Assembly (NCBI RefSeq): GCF_910580175.1
Contig: NZ_CAJTXD010000006.1
Span: 124,001 to 188,000 of the forward strand
Source of the DNA: an uncultured Alistipes sp.
Lineage (GTDB): Bacteria > Bacteroidota > Bacteroidia > Bacteroidales > Rikenellaceae
DNA length: 64,000 bases
Reading direction: 5' to 3'
Notes under the pieces: model-generated
What the model saw: the letters and a program-made list of their open reading frames with translations, nothing else
Databases searched by the model: none
What the model was told of the DNA's origin: nothing
In this document: positions 43,324-52,117 of the stretch, one piece after another
How positions within the stretch are numbered: the first letter of the stretch is position 1
Layout: each line of letters begins with the position of its first letter
Program-made: the position numbers and the translations under genes

Positions 43324-44142
43324 TTAATCGAGGTTCTTGATGCAACGAACGGGTGCCGCACCGTAAGCATTCTGGTAAGCGACCTGCAACCGGTTGTAAG
43401 TTGCATTATAGGTAATCATGCTTGCGTAGAACTGGATGTTCTTAATGCCCGAAGCGGCATCGCCGGCCGTATTGTAAGTGAGCTGATAAGCGGTCGACGC
43501 GGCGAAATAGGACATGCCGAACTTGCCGGCTCCGTCCTCGGCCTTCGACTCGATGGCCATGTAGGCCGGCTTCGCAACAGCCGAAGCGGCGTTGATATAA
43601 CCGCAAGTCAAGAGGTTGAACCCATCTGCATTCAATGCGGGCATCGGAGCGCCCATCGCCTCGGAATCGTAGTAAGGCGACGAAGCATCGGAAAGGCCGC
43701 CGCTGCCCTGGCCGGCCAACTTGAGCCACTCGGCCATGGTCGGCACATGCCAGCCGTCGGGGCAGATGCCCTGCACGCCCTCGTACTTGTCGAAGTTCTC
43801 GGCCGAAAACTCGCCCTCCAAGCCCAACAGCACAGGATAGCTGTACAGCAGGCCATCGGTCTCGACACGCTCGGGATCGGCCTGTTTGTTCAAGTCGCAG
43901 GGATTCCAGACACCGCTGCCGTCGGTCGGATCACTGGAAATGGTCTTGCCCACGGGCACGTAACGCAGGTTCTCGGCCATCCAGGTGCGGCCGTCCTGGA
44001 GTTTGACGGTCTGGTATTTCACACCGCCCCAAGTCACGGTACCGTCATCGGGGGGGGGAACGTTGCCTTCGTTGTCGTTGTCCGAACAAGCTGCGAACGC
44101 CAAAGCTGCGAACGCCAGAACTGCAAACAAATGTTTTTTCAT
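43324..44142 (-). CDS. FISUMP-domain surface lipoprotein
   Basis: A 272-residue lipoprotein (signal AFAALAFAAC). The remainder matches the Fibrobacter-succinogenes major-paralogue domain: VKYQTVKLQDGRTWMAENLR at the start, ICPDGWHVPTMAEWLKL in the middle, and VRCIKNL at the end. The function of these C-type-lectin-like domains is unclear; surface adhesion or ligand display is supposed. A run of nine C near the start (encoding part of VPPPD) is a possible slippage site. It lies 19 nt downstream of the DUF6850 gene. Confidence 0.85.
   Translation of the reverse strand: MKKHLFAVLAFAALAFAACSDNDNEGNVPPPDDGTVTWGGVKYQTVKLQDGRTWMAENLRYVPVGKTISSDPTDGSGVWNPCDLNKQADPERVETDGLLYSYPVLLGLEGEFSAENFDKYEGVQGICPDGWHVPTMAEWLKLAGQGSGGLSDASSPYYDSEAMGAPMPALNADGFNLLTCGYINAASAVAKPAYMAIESKAEDGAGKFGMSYFAASTAYQLTYNTAGDAASGIKNIQFYASMITYNATYNRLQVAYQNAYGAAPVRCIKNLD
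44050..44058. repeat. Nine-base G/C homopolymer inside the FISUMP gene
   Basis: Nine G on the plus strand (nine C in the coding strand) just after the lipoprotein signal. A one-base change would truncate the protein near residue 30. Confidence 0.8.
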
Positions 44143-44161
44143 AGCTGTAAAGTATTAGAAG

Positions 44162-45655
44162 TTAAAAATCGTATCCGACGCAAAGCATGGCCCGCACACG
44201 ATCCGGACGCTCCACGACGCGCAGCCCGAAACCGCGCTCGTAACGTGCCGAAAGGTCGATGTAGAACCGCCGGATATGGCGCCGCACACCGACACCGGCA
44301 CCCAACCGGTCGGCCGCGAGAAACTCGTTCTCATAATCGTAGTAATCGGTCAGCCGCACCGGATAATCGCCCGGCTCGGCCGACGTCTCCAGGCGGCTTT
44401 GCCGCTCGCGGAAATCGCCCGTACGGAAATCGGCCGCGAGATTCAACTCCCAACGCCCGAACGTTTGCGTCCAATCGGCCCACAACGACGCATGACACAG
44501 CCGCTGGCCCCGCACATAGGGGAACATGAGCGTCGACTCGCGGTTGAGACAGGTGCCCGACACCCCGGCACGCAGATCGGTACGCGCCGTCGTCCACTCG
44601 TAGGCGGCCTGCATATCGAGTCTGCGCCGCCCGAAAATCGGCACGGAACCATGCAACTGAGGATTGGCCACACCGTTGACGGTCTGGTACGTGATGATGT
44701 TTTCGCGGTTGTCGAGCGACTCCCACTCGACCCTCAACCGCACATCGTGGCACGCGTCCGTACGGGAGAGCCGCCAACCGACGTCCGCGCGCAGATCGTG
44801 GGTGCGGAACTCGTGCCATGCGACACGCTCGCCCGTGCGGCCGACGCGGTTGCGGTAGGCCGCCTCGGCGAACCAAGGCCCGAATTGCAAAGCCAGCGCA
44901 GCGCCTTGGGTAGTCTGCTTGACCGGGAAACCGGTAACGCCAGCCGTGGTAAGGTGCAGATCGTTGCTCTGCCACAACTGGAGGGAACCGAAGCGCAATC
45001 CCCGGTCGAAGAAAGCCATATAGGAATCGGCCGAAGCGCCGATCTCCTCGGCTTCGATCTTCTCGCGGTCGACCCCCACGATGTAGGCCGCACCGACGGC
45101 GAACCGTCCGGCATGGTACATGACCCCGGGCGCGAACTCGAAGTCGAGCCGCATGTTCTTATGGCGCAAATCCTTGCGCTTGGCATAGTTGGAGGCTTCG
45201 AAACCGACCTTCAGCCCCCCCGTCCACCGCTCGCCGAGCACGGCGGAAAGCGCCCCGTCGAACGCGTAGGTCTCGCGCACCTTGCGCCCCGGCGTGAACT
45301 CCAGAATGTCGACCGGATACAAACCCGGCACGGAAAAGATCGACCCGCACATGTTGCGCCCGTCGAAATAATCGTAGGAGAAGCCCCCGGAAAACGAAAC
45401 TTTCTCGAAATGACGGATCGATGCGGTGCGCGCCCCGGCATTCCAACTGTCGTCGGACGACGAACGGTCGATCAAGCCGCCGTTCTCCTTGACAAAATAG
45501 ACCTCGGCGAACGAACGGCTCAACGTATCCTGTCGCAAGCCGGCCGCGACAACACCTCCGTTCCACGGATTGCGCCGCGCCACCCGCTCGAAACGCCCCT
45601 GCGCCGCGACGGCGCCGAGCGACAAAACAGCAAACAAAGTAAATATCCGCCTCAT
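44162..45655 (-). CDS. DUF6850-family outer-membrane beta-barrel protein
   Basis: A 497-residue protein with a signal peptide (LFAVLSLGAVAAQG). The rest alternates short amphipathic strands ending in aromatic residues and finishes RVRAMLCVGYDF, the terminal-Phe signature of outer-membrane barrels. DTLSRSFAEVYFVKENGGLIDRS and GRNMCGSIFSVPGLYPVDI are typical of the DUF6850 group that follows DUF4876 genes (recalled). It overlaps the upstream DUF4876 gene by 4 nt. Function is unknown. Confidence 0.78.
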   Translation of the reverse strand: MRRIFTLFAVLSLGAVAAQGRFERVARRNPWNGGVVAAGLRQDTLSRSFAEVYFVKENGGLIDRSSSDDSWNAGARTASIRHFEKVSFSGGFSYDYFDGRNMCGSIFSVPGLYPVDILEFTPGRKVRETYAFDGALSAVLGERWTGGLKVGFEASNYAKRKDLRHKNMRLDFEFAPGVMYHAGRFAVGAAYIVGVDREKIEAEEIGASADSYMAFFDRGLRFGSLQLWQSNDLHLTTAGVTGFPVKQTTQGAALALQFGPWFAEAAYRNRVGRTGERVAWHEFRTHDLRADVGWRLSRTDACHDVRLRVEWESLDNRENIITYQTVNGVANPQLHGSVPIFGRRRLDMQAAYEWTTARTDLRAGVSGTCLNRESTLMFPYVRGQRLCHASLWADWTQTFGRWELNLAADFRTGDFRERQSRLETSAEPGDYPVRLTDYYDYENEFLAADRLGAGVGVRRHIRRFYIDLSARYERGFGLRVVERPDRVRAMLCVGYDF

Positions 45656-46896
45656 AACTCCCGCAGCGATTGTGTCGCCCGCTCGTAAAAATCGTTCGAC
45701 GAATTGTTGGTATCCTGGTAAACCTCGAATCCAGCCTGCCGCGTGGCCTCCTCGTCCAAACGGCGATGCACGGTGTGGCCCTGCGGCATGCCGGAGAAAG
45801 CCACGGCACCGGCGTCGACGTCCGCGCGCAAACGCTTGTGGTTCGACGATCCGGTATTATCGGAAACCTCCGCGCCGTCGACGACCCACTCCCACGGCAC
45901 CTTGGAATAGACGATATTGCCGCTCAGAATCGTCGACGCCATGTCGTCGGCCAGGTAAGCCTCCAGATCGAACCCGTCGGGCGCCCGGAAAAGGATCACG
46001 GCCGGCGAATTGTTCGAAATCACATAGGTATTGGCGCCGCCCTCACCGCTGCGGCCCGTTTTCTTGACCACCCGCATGCGGAAGCGCTCCTCGATCCGAT
46101 CGCCGGGCACCGGCGTAGGCCAACGCGTACTGCCGGGATAGAGCAACTGGTCGTAGAGCACAAAATAGCCCTCTCGGTTCAGATCGACCGAGAACGAATA
46201 TTCCTGCGTATGATCGACGCCCCAGAAAGCGATGACGGCATCGCCGCCCGGCTCGATGGGGAACTCCTCGCCCGAGCCAGGGAACTGCCAAATGGCGTCG
46301 GGAACGGCCGCATAGTCGCGGAAAACGATGTTGCCCGAGGCGTCGATGCTTGTCCAAGGGTTGGACTGCACCTTGGAATTGTAAGGCGCCACGGTCGCGA
46401 AACACAACCCGTCGAGAAACCGGCGCCGGCTGCTGTTGTTATGCAGGATGACATACTTGTCGTTGGTATAGGAATCCGTGGCGGGAGGATTCATCGGACA
46501 ACCGCCCGAGTAGATCTCCTTGATGAGGATGCTGCCCGCCTCGGAATATTCGAGAGGCACCTCGACAGCCGCGTCGCCGGCCATCAGATCGACCTGCTCG
46601 ACCGTCCCGTTGAAGATCGTCACGGCATCGGGCTTGTCGAAAGCGGCGAGGCGGTAATGCCCTGCCGCCACCTCGAACCGCACAGCGCCCGCAGCGTCGG
46701 TACGGGCCTCATAACTATTGCTCGTATTGCGGTCGGCGAGCGTCACGGCAACGCCTGCGCGCATCCGGTCGGCATACCCTTCGGGATAGACCAACTGCAC
46801 GCTGAGCGTACGCACGACATCCCGATAGGGATTCTGCTCGAACGAAGTGCAGGCCGCCGAAACGAACAACAACGCATACAGAAAACCTCTTTTCAT
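45652..46896 (-). CDS. DUF4876-family lipoprotein
   Basis: A 414-residue lipoprotein (signal LLFVSAAC). The ATG at 46896 is preferred to an upstream TTG. Residues about 25-120 form a carboxypeptidase-regulatory-like beta domain (VAVTLADRNTSNSYEARTDAAGAVRFEVAAGHY). The C-terminal part begins ILIKEIYSGGCPMNPPATD, a hallmark of DUF4876, and includes TNDKYVILHNNSS, a lamin-tail-like segment. It is probably a surface-exposed partner of the TonB receptor encoded just upstream. Confidence 0.82.
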   Translation of the reverse strand: MKRGFLYALLFVSAACTSFEQNPYRDVVRTLSVQLVYPEGYADRMRAGVAVTLADRNTSNSYEARTDAAGAVRFEVAAGHYRLAAFDKPDAVTIFNGTVEQVDLMAGDAAVEVPLEYSEAGSILIKEIYSGGCPMNPPATDSYTNDKYVILHNNSSRRRFLDGLCFATVAPYNSKVQSNPWTSIDASGNIVFRDYAAVPDAIWQFPGSGEEFPIEPGGDAVIAFWGVDHTQEYSFSVDLNREGYFVLYDQLLYPGSTRWPTPVPGDRIEERFRMRVVKKTGRSGEGGANTYVISNNSPAVILFRAPDGFDLEAYLADDMASTILSGNIVYSKVPWEWVVDGAEVSDNTGSSNHKRLRADVDAGAVAFSGMPQGHTVHRRLDEEATRQAGFEVYQDTNNSSNDFYERATQSLREL

Positions 46897-46901
46897 CCTG
46901 C

Positions 46902-49730
46902 TCAAAATTTAAGACGCACGGTCAACCCGTAGTAAAAATCGGGCGTCAGGCACCGGGCCACGCCCGTAGCATACGACTTGACGAAAGGCCGCGAATTGGT
47001 AAAGTTGTTGGCATAGAACGAAATCGACACATGGTCGCCGATCTCCTTGGTAATGCTCAGGTTGGCCGAAAAATAAGGATCGTAACCGTCGGCGTTGTAG
47101 GTAAACGCATTGGCCGAACGCAAGAGCAGCGCCGCGAACGCCGGATCGGCCTTCTGGGCATCGGTAAAGGGATGGCGCCGGCCCTCCAGATCGACATAGG
47201 CCAAGGGCCAGATCGCCGTATAGCTGTTGCCGTCGTAGATGCTGCCGCCCGTAGGATTGCGATCCTCGTCGACATTGAAAGCATATGCCTGCCCCTGATA
47301 CTCGGAAAGGTTCTGCGACCGCTTCAACAACGACATTTCGAACCGCAAAGTAATAATCATGCGGATAGAAGGCAGATGAGTCGTCGCCGTGAGGTTGGCA
47401 TCGAGCGCGCGGATCTTGCAACCGTTGTAAGTAACCGACGCACGACCGCCGTTATCGGCATAGATGCCCGCATAGGGATAGAATGTCCCGCCCGAAGTAG
47501 TGGCAGGATAATAACAGGCCTCGCCCTCGTTGATATACTTCGTCCAGGCATAAGTACCGTCCAAGCGCAGCTGCGTGCGGATGGGATTGATCTGCGGGAA
47601 GTCCACCACGAACTCCAGACCCATGCGGTCGACCGCCGAACCGTTGTCCTGCATGGTGTTCTCCACGAACGTACGCTTATCCTCGCCGGGAGCCTGCACC
47701 CACTCCTGCGACGGATCGTCGGCATTACCGATCCAGATGCTGCCCGTCTCGCGGTCGACGCGGAACGACGGATTGGCCGGCATCTTGTAGGCTCCGCCGT
47801 CGGCCCCTTGCGCGGGAAGCGACGAAATCCGATAGGTAAACGGATCGTACTGGGAACTCAACTCATAGGGGAATTTGGTGCGGTTGAAATAACCGGCCAG
47901 CGACACGGCCAACTCGCCCCAACGCACGTCGATGCCCACCTCGGCATTGCGGTTGCGCTGCCATCGCAGATTCTCGTTGTAGAACACGCGGTAAGGCTGA
48001 ATATGATAGACGTAGATGCTTTGTCCGGCACCGTAAGCGGCACCGAAAACCCGTGTGTCGCGGTAACGCGGCAGAGGATAGAGAATGTTGAACGACGGCA
48101 GCTTCTCGGTCACGCCCCAACCGCCGCGCAGGGCGAACTCCTCGCAGATGCGGTATTTGAAGTTCAGGCGAGGCGAAAGGCTGGCCGTCTTCTTGTAAGG
48201 CGAATCCTTGATCCAGGTCTTCTCGGCCCGCAGACCGGCCATGAGCTGCAACGACGTACTGCCCAGAGGCACCGTGAGCACCTCCTCGACATACCCTGCG
48301 AGGTTGTGCATGTAAGGGATATCGGTATACGGACGCGGACGGTAACCATCAGGCGCCAATGCCGGATCGTCGTAATATGTACCCTGCCCCACGTTGCCGT
48401 CGGCACGCCATGCGGCGCCGACCTTGGCACTGCTGTGCACCCGGCCCCAATGACGCACCCAGGTGGCTTTCAGCCCGGCGGAATAGTCGAGCTGCTTGGA
48501 ATCGACATTGCACAAAGAATAGTAGGAAGCAGGAAGCATATCCGCGACGAAATATCCTGCGTCCTCGCCATGCACCGCCGGGTGGGCGACGGCCATGGAC
48601 TCGTATTTGCGAGCACGCACAAGATTGTCGGCATAGGAGACCGACGCGTCGAAATCGATGTTGGTAATCCATTTGCGGTTGAGCTGCCATTTGAGCGACG
48701 CATTGGCCCGCAGGGCGTTGTCGCGCGCCTTCTCCCACTCTCCGACCATCGCATCGGGGTCTTCGTCGGTATTCATGCCGCCGATGTTGGCCGTCGCACC
48801 GACATTGAAACGCAACACCTGGGCGAACGTATTCTGGTAGTTGAGCGAAACTCCCGCACGCGAATAGGAAGTATAGGGCGACACGGGATTCTTCGTCGCC
48901 CGCGTATACTCGAGGTTGGCGTTCAACACGCCGTTCGCATCGCCCAGATCGAATCCTTTGGCGGCCGAAATCTGCTTGGTGCGCGGATTAGTCGAGAGCA
49001 CGACCGTATAGGGTGTCTTGCCCTTGCGGGTCGAAATCTTGACCATGCCCGACGTCAGATCGCCGTACTCGGCCGAGGGGACGCCCGTCACGACCTCGAC
49101 CGACTCGATGTTCGTCGAAGCGATGTTGCGCGTGCTGACGCCCGACATGGCATCGAGCGACGCATTGGTCGACAGACGCACACCGTCGACCTCGACCGCC
49201 GTACCGAACGACGCATTGCCTGCGTCCGACCCGCCGCCGCGCAGCGAGAATGGAGCATCTATGGTCAGATCGGGATTCACGGTCTTGCCGCCCGGCAGCA
49301 GCGACGCGATGTCCGAAGCGTTGACCATCTGGAGGTGGTCGATGGCATTCGACCCGATGGTGCGCGTGGTGGCCATCGCATCGGACGACTCCCGGGCTGT
49401 CACCACCACGCTTTCGAGCGTGAGGTTGTCCTCGGGAAGATACAATACGAGCGCATCGTCATTCCCAGCGACCGCCACCTCGACAACGGTCGTCGCATAG
49501 CCCAGGCACGACACGGCGAAGCGAGTCGCACCCGCCGGCACGCCTTTCACACTGAAGCGCCCCTCGCTGTCGGCCACAGCCCACAGCCCGTTGTCGGGCA
49601 ATTCGACCACGGCCTGCCCCACGGGGCGATCGGTTCCGGTCGTCAACACCTGTCCGGCGATGGTGTAACCCTGCGCCGCAACATACATCGGGACGACGAC
49701 TCCGCAAAACAACAAGAAAAGTTTTTTCAT
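46902..49730 (-). CDS. TonB-dependent receptor
   Basis: A 942-residue outer-membrane receptor. The order is signal peptide (LLFCGVVVPMYVAAQ), carboxypeptidase-like domain (IAGQVLTTGTDRPVGQAVVEL), TonB-box/plug (LESVVVTAR, SLRGGGSDAGNASFGTAVEVD, NIESVEVVTGVPSAEYGDLTSG), and a barrel ending YYGLTVRLKF. The plug is of the general receptor type, not the long SusC type, and no SusD is encoded. It is the first gene of the minus-strand envelope cluster. The ligand is unknown. Confidence 0.92.
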   Translation of the reverse strand: MKKLFLLFCGVVVPMYVAAQGYTIAGQVLTTGTDRPVGQAVVELPDNGLWAVADSEGRFSVKGVPAGATRFAVSCLGYATTVVEVAVAGNDDALVLYLPEDNLTLESVVVTARESSDAMATTRTIGSNAIDHLQMVNASDIASLLPGGKTVNPDLTIDAPFSLRGGGSDAGNASFGTAVEVDGVRLSTNASLDAMSGVSTRNIASTNIESVEVVTGVPSAEYGDLTSGMVKISTRKGKTPYTVVLSTNPRTKQISAAKGFDLGDANGVLNANLEYTRATKNPVSPYTSYSRAGVSLNYQNTFAQVLRFNVGATANIGGMNTDEDPDAMVGEWEKARDNALRANASLKWQLNRKWITNIDFDASVSYADNLVRARKYESMAVAHPAVHGEDAGYFVADMLPASYYSLCNVDSKQLDYSAGLKATWVRHWGRVHSSAKVGAAWRADGNVGQGTYYDDPALAPDGYRPRPYTDIPYMHNLAGYVEEVLTVPLGSTSLQLMAGLRAEKTWIKDSPYKKTASLSPRLNFKYRICEEFALRGGWGVTEKLPSFNILYPLPRYRDTRVFGAAYGAGQSIYVYHIQPYRVFYNENLRWQRNRNAEVGIDVRWGELAVSLAGYFNRTKFPYELSSQYDPFTYRISSLPAQGADGGAYKMPANPSFRVDRETGSIWIGNADDPSQEWVQAPGEDKRTFVENTMQDNGSAVDRMGLEFVVDFPQINPIRTQLRLDGTYAWTKYINEGEACYYPATTSGGTFYPYAGIYADNGGRASVTYNGCKIRALDANLTATTHLPSIRMIITLRFEMSLLKRSQNLSEYQGQAYAFNVDEDRNPTGGSIYDGNSYTAIWPLAYVDLEGRRHPFTDAQKADPAFAALLLRSANAFTYNADGYDPYFSANLSITKEIGDHVSISFYANNFTNSRPFVKSYATGVARCLTPDFYYGLTVRLKF

Positions 49731-49747
49731 AGCACACCCTAACGCAA

Positions 49748-49755
49748 CAAATATA
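49748..49755 (-). promoter_or_regulatory. -7 box of the TonB receptor cluster
   Basis: TATATTTG on the minus strand, 18 nt before the start codon. The -33 region is not clear. The rest of the 49756-50019 gap holds nothing I recognise. Confidence 0.45.
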
Positions 49756-50019
49756 ATAAAAAAGCGTTAAAATATGAAACAGAAAGTCAACTAATTTCGA
49801 CCGTTCGTTCCGCATTTGCTGCCGAGAGGCAAAATTACCTCTTCCGACGCATGCCATCAATCCCCATTTACTGGTATTTTTCAAAACACCGAGCATTCTC
49901 TGTCGGAAAAAATGCACCCCGAAACTGAACCGGCACACGCGAAAAACCGACGCATCGGAGGAAATGCGGCACAACCTGGATATTTCATTAAAAAAATATT
50001 GATTTTCGATAAAAATAAA

Positions 50020-50049
50020 TTGTTTTGCGAATAAAAACCATTATATTTG
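50020..50049 (+). promoter_or_regulatory. Promoter of the ABC export operon
   Basis: TTG (50020-50022), 19 nt, TATATTTG (50042-50049). The first ATG used, at 50107, gives a leader of about 55 nt. Confidence 0.72.
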
Positions 50050-50106
50050 CCCTCGGAATGGCAGCGACGACCCTACGAACCGAAACTGCGCAAACAGAAG
50101 AAAACC

Positions 50107-50811
50107 ATGATCCGGCTCGAACAGATCCACAAAACCTACAACAACGGCTCGCCCCTGCACGTACTCAAGGGCATCGACCTGGAAATCGCCCGCGGCGAAC
50201 TGGTATCCATCATGGGCGCCTCGGGATCGGGCAAATCGACGCTCCTCAACATCCTGGGCATCCTCGACAATCACGACAGCGGCAACTATTATCTGGCGGG
50301 CCGGCTGATCCGCAATCTGAACGAGACGCAGGCGGCCCAGGCGCGCAACAACATGATCGGATACATTTTCCAGTCGTTCAACCTTATAAATTATAAGAAC
50401 GCCGTCGAGAACGTAGCGCTCCCGCTCTACTACCAAGGCATCTCCCGACGCAAACGCAACGCACTGGCGCTGGAATATCTCGACATGCTGGGACTTCGGG
50501 AATGGGCCTCGCACATGCCCAACGAAATGTCGGGCGGACAAAAACAACGCGTAGCCATCGCCCGGGCGCTCATCAACAAACCGCAGATCATCCTGGCCGA
50601 CGAACCGACCGGCGCCCTGGACAGCACCACGTCGCAGGAAGTGATGAACCTGCTGCGGCGCGTGAATCTCGAAATGGGCATGACCATCATCTGCGTGACG
50701 CACGAACAGTCGATCGCCGACCAGACCGACCGCATCGTCCGTCTGCGCGACGGCATCATCGACTCGATTACCCGGACGACGAACCCCACGGACGAAAACA
50801 CCCGACGATGA
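50107..50811 (+). CDS. ABC transporter ATP-binding protein, MacB/LolD type
   Basis: A 234-residue ATPase. Walker A is GASGSGKST, the Q-loop follows in YIFQSFNLINY, the signature is MSGGQKQRVAIARAL, Walker B is IILADEPTGALD, and the switch His is in CVTHEQS. The start at 50107 removes 20 non-conserved residues of open frame that overlap the promoter. It powers the two FtsX-type permeases encoded next (overlap ATGA with the first). Confidence 0.93.
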   Translation: MIRLEQIHKTYNNGSPLHVLKGIDLEIARGELVSIMGASGSGKSTLLNILGILDNHDSGNYYLAGRLIRNLNETQAAQARNNMIGYIFQSFNLINYKNAVENVALPLYYQGISRRKRNALALEYLDMLGLREWASHMPNEMSGGQKQRVAIARALINKPQIILADEPTGALDSTTSQEVMNLLRRVNLEMGMTIICVTHEQSIADQTDRIVRLRDGIIDSITRTTNPTDENTRR

Positions 50812-52061
50812 GAGAACTCCTGCTCGAAATATGGACTTCGATGCGCCGCAACAAGCTGCGCACGTTCCTCACGGGCTTTTCCGTAGCCTGGGGCATCTTC
50901 ATGCTGGTCATCCTCCTGGGTTCGGGCAACGGCCTCAAGAACGGCGTGCTCTCCAACTTCGGCAACTACGCCGTCAACTCCATCAACCTCTACGGCGGCC
51001 GCACCTCCAAGGCCTACAAGGGCTATCAGAAAGGCCGCCGCATCCGCATGCGGAACAGCGACCTCGAAATCCTGCGCCGCGAATTCCCCGAAATCGACCA
51101 AGTTGCCGCCAACGCCTGGTACAATACCCAGACGGTTACCTACAACGGCGAATTTACCAGCGCCTTCCCCTGCGGGTCGCTGCCCAATACGGCCGCAATC
51201 GAAGGCATCAAACTCTCAGCCGGCCGCTTCATCGATGAAATCGACATCGCCCAGCGCCGCAAAACGATGGTCATCGACGAACCGATGCGCCGCGTGCTCT
51301 TCAAAGGAGCCGACCCCCTGGGCAAGCAGATCGAGCTGGGCGGTTCGATGTTCACGGTCATCGGCATCCAGCAAGGCGACGCCCAACGCAACAGCTCCGT
51401 GTGCTACATCCCGCTGACCACCGGACAACTCGTCTTCAAAGCCAACGACCCCGAGGTCAACAACATCATTATTACCGTGCAAGGCATCAAAACCGACGAG
51501 ACGATGGCCAACTTCGAAAAACGGCTGCTCCGGCGGCTCGCGGCCGAACACAGGTTCGCACCCGACGACAAGAGCGCGATCTGGATCGACAACACGATGG
51601 AACAATACAAGAACATCATGGTAGTCTTCGCGGGCATCAATCTGTTCGTGTGGATCATCGGTCTGGGCACGCTGCTGGCGGGCATCGTAGGCGTAAGCAA
51701 CATCATGCTGGTAACCATTACCGAACGCACCGCCGAATTCGGCATCCGCAAGGCGCTGGGCGCCAAACCGGTGTCGATCATCCGGCTGATCCTCACGGAA
51801 TCGGTCTGCATTACCGCTGCGTTCGGATACATGGGACTGGTATCGGGCGTTGCCATAATGGAGATCGTGAACCGCTACCTCGTGACCCCGCAGCAGACCG
51901 CCGACGGCACTCTCTCGATCTTCCTCGACCCCACGCTCGACCTGGGCGTGGCCGTGAGCGCCACGATCGTGTTGGTGGCCGCCGGACTGATCGCCGGATA
52001 TGTCCCCGCCCGCCGCGCGGCACGTCTCAAAACCATCGACGCATTGAGATACAACAAATAA
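50808..52061 (+). CDS. MacB-like ABC permease, first copy
   Basis: A 417-residue membrane protein: one N-terminal helix (FLTGFSVAWGIFMLVILLG), a periplasmic MacB core domain (about 45-275), and three C-terminal FtsX helices starting INLFVWIIGLGTLLAGIVGVSN. There is no fused ATPase domain, unlike E. coli MacB. It overlaps the ATPase gene and is followed by a second permease. Confidence 0.9.
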   Translation: MRELLLEIWTSMRRNKLRTFLTGFSVAWGIFMLVILLGSGNGLKNGVLSNFGNYAVNSINLYGGRTSKAYKGYQKGRRIRMRNSDLEILRREFPEIDQVAANAWYNTQTVTYNGEFTSAFPCGSLPNTAAIEGIKLSAGRFIDEIDIAQRRKTMVIDEPMRRVLFKGADPLGKQIELGGSMFTVIGIQQGDAQRNSSVCYIPLTTGQLVFKANDPEVNNIIITVQGIKTDETMANFEKRLLRRLAAEHRFAPDDKSAIWIDNTMEQYKNIMVVFAGINLFVWIIGLGTLLAGIVGVSNIMLVTITERTAEFGIRKALGAKPVSIIRLILTESVCITAAFGYMGLVSGVAIMEIVNRYLVTPQQTADGTLSIFLDPTLDLGVAVSATIVLVAAGLIAGYVPARRAARLKTIDALRYNK

Positions 52062-52117
52062 GACACGCCGACCGGAGCGAAAAACAAGACGAATCCCTGA
52101 ACTTCGACTATAAACCG

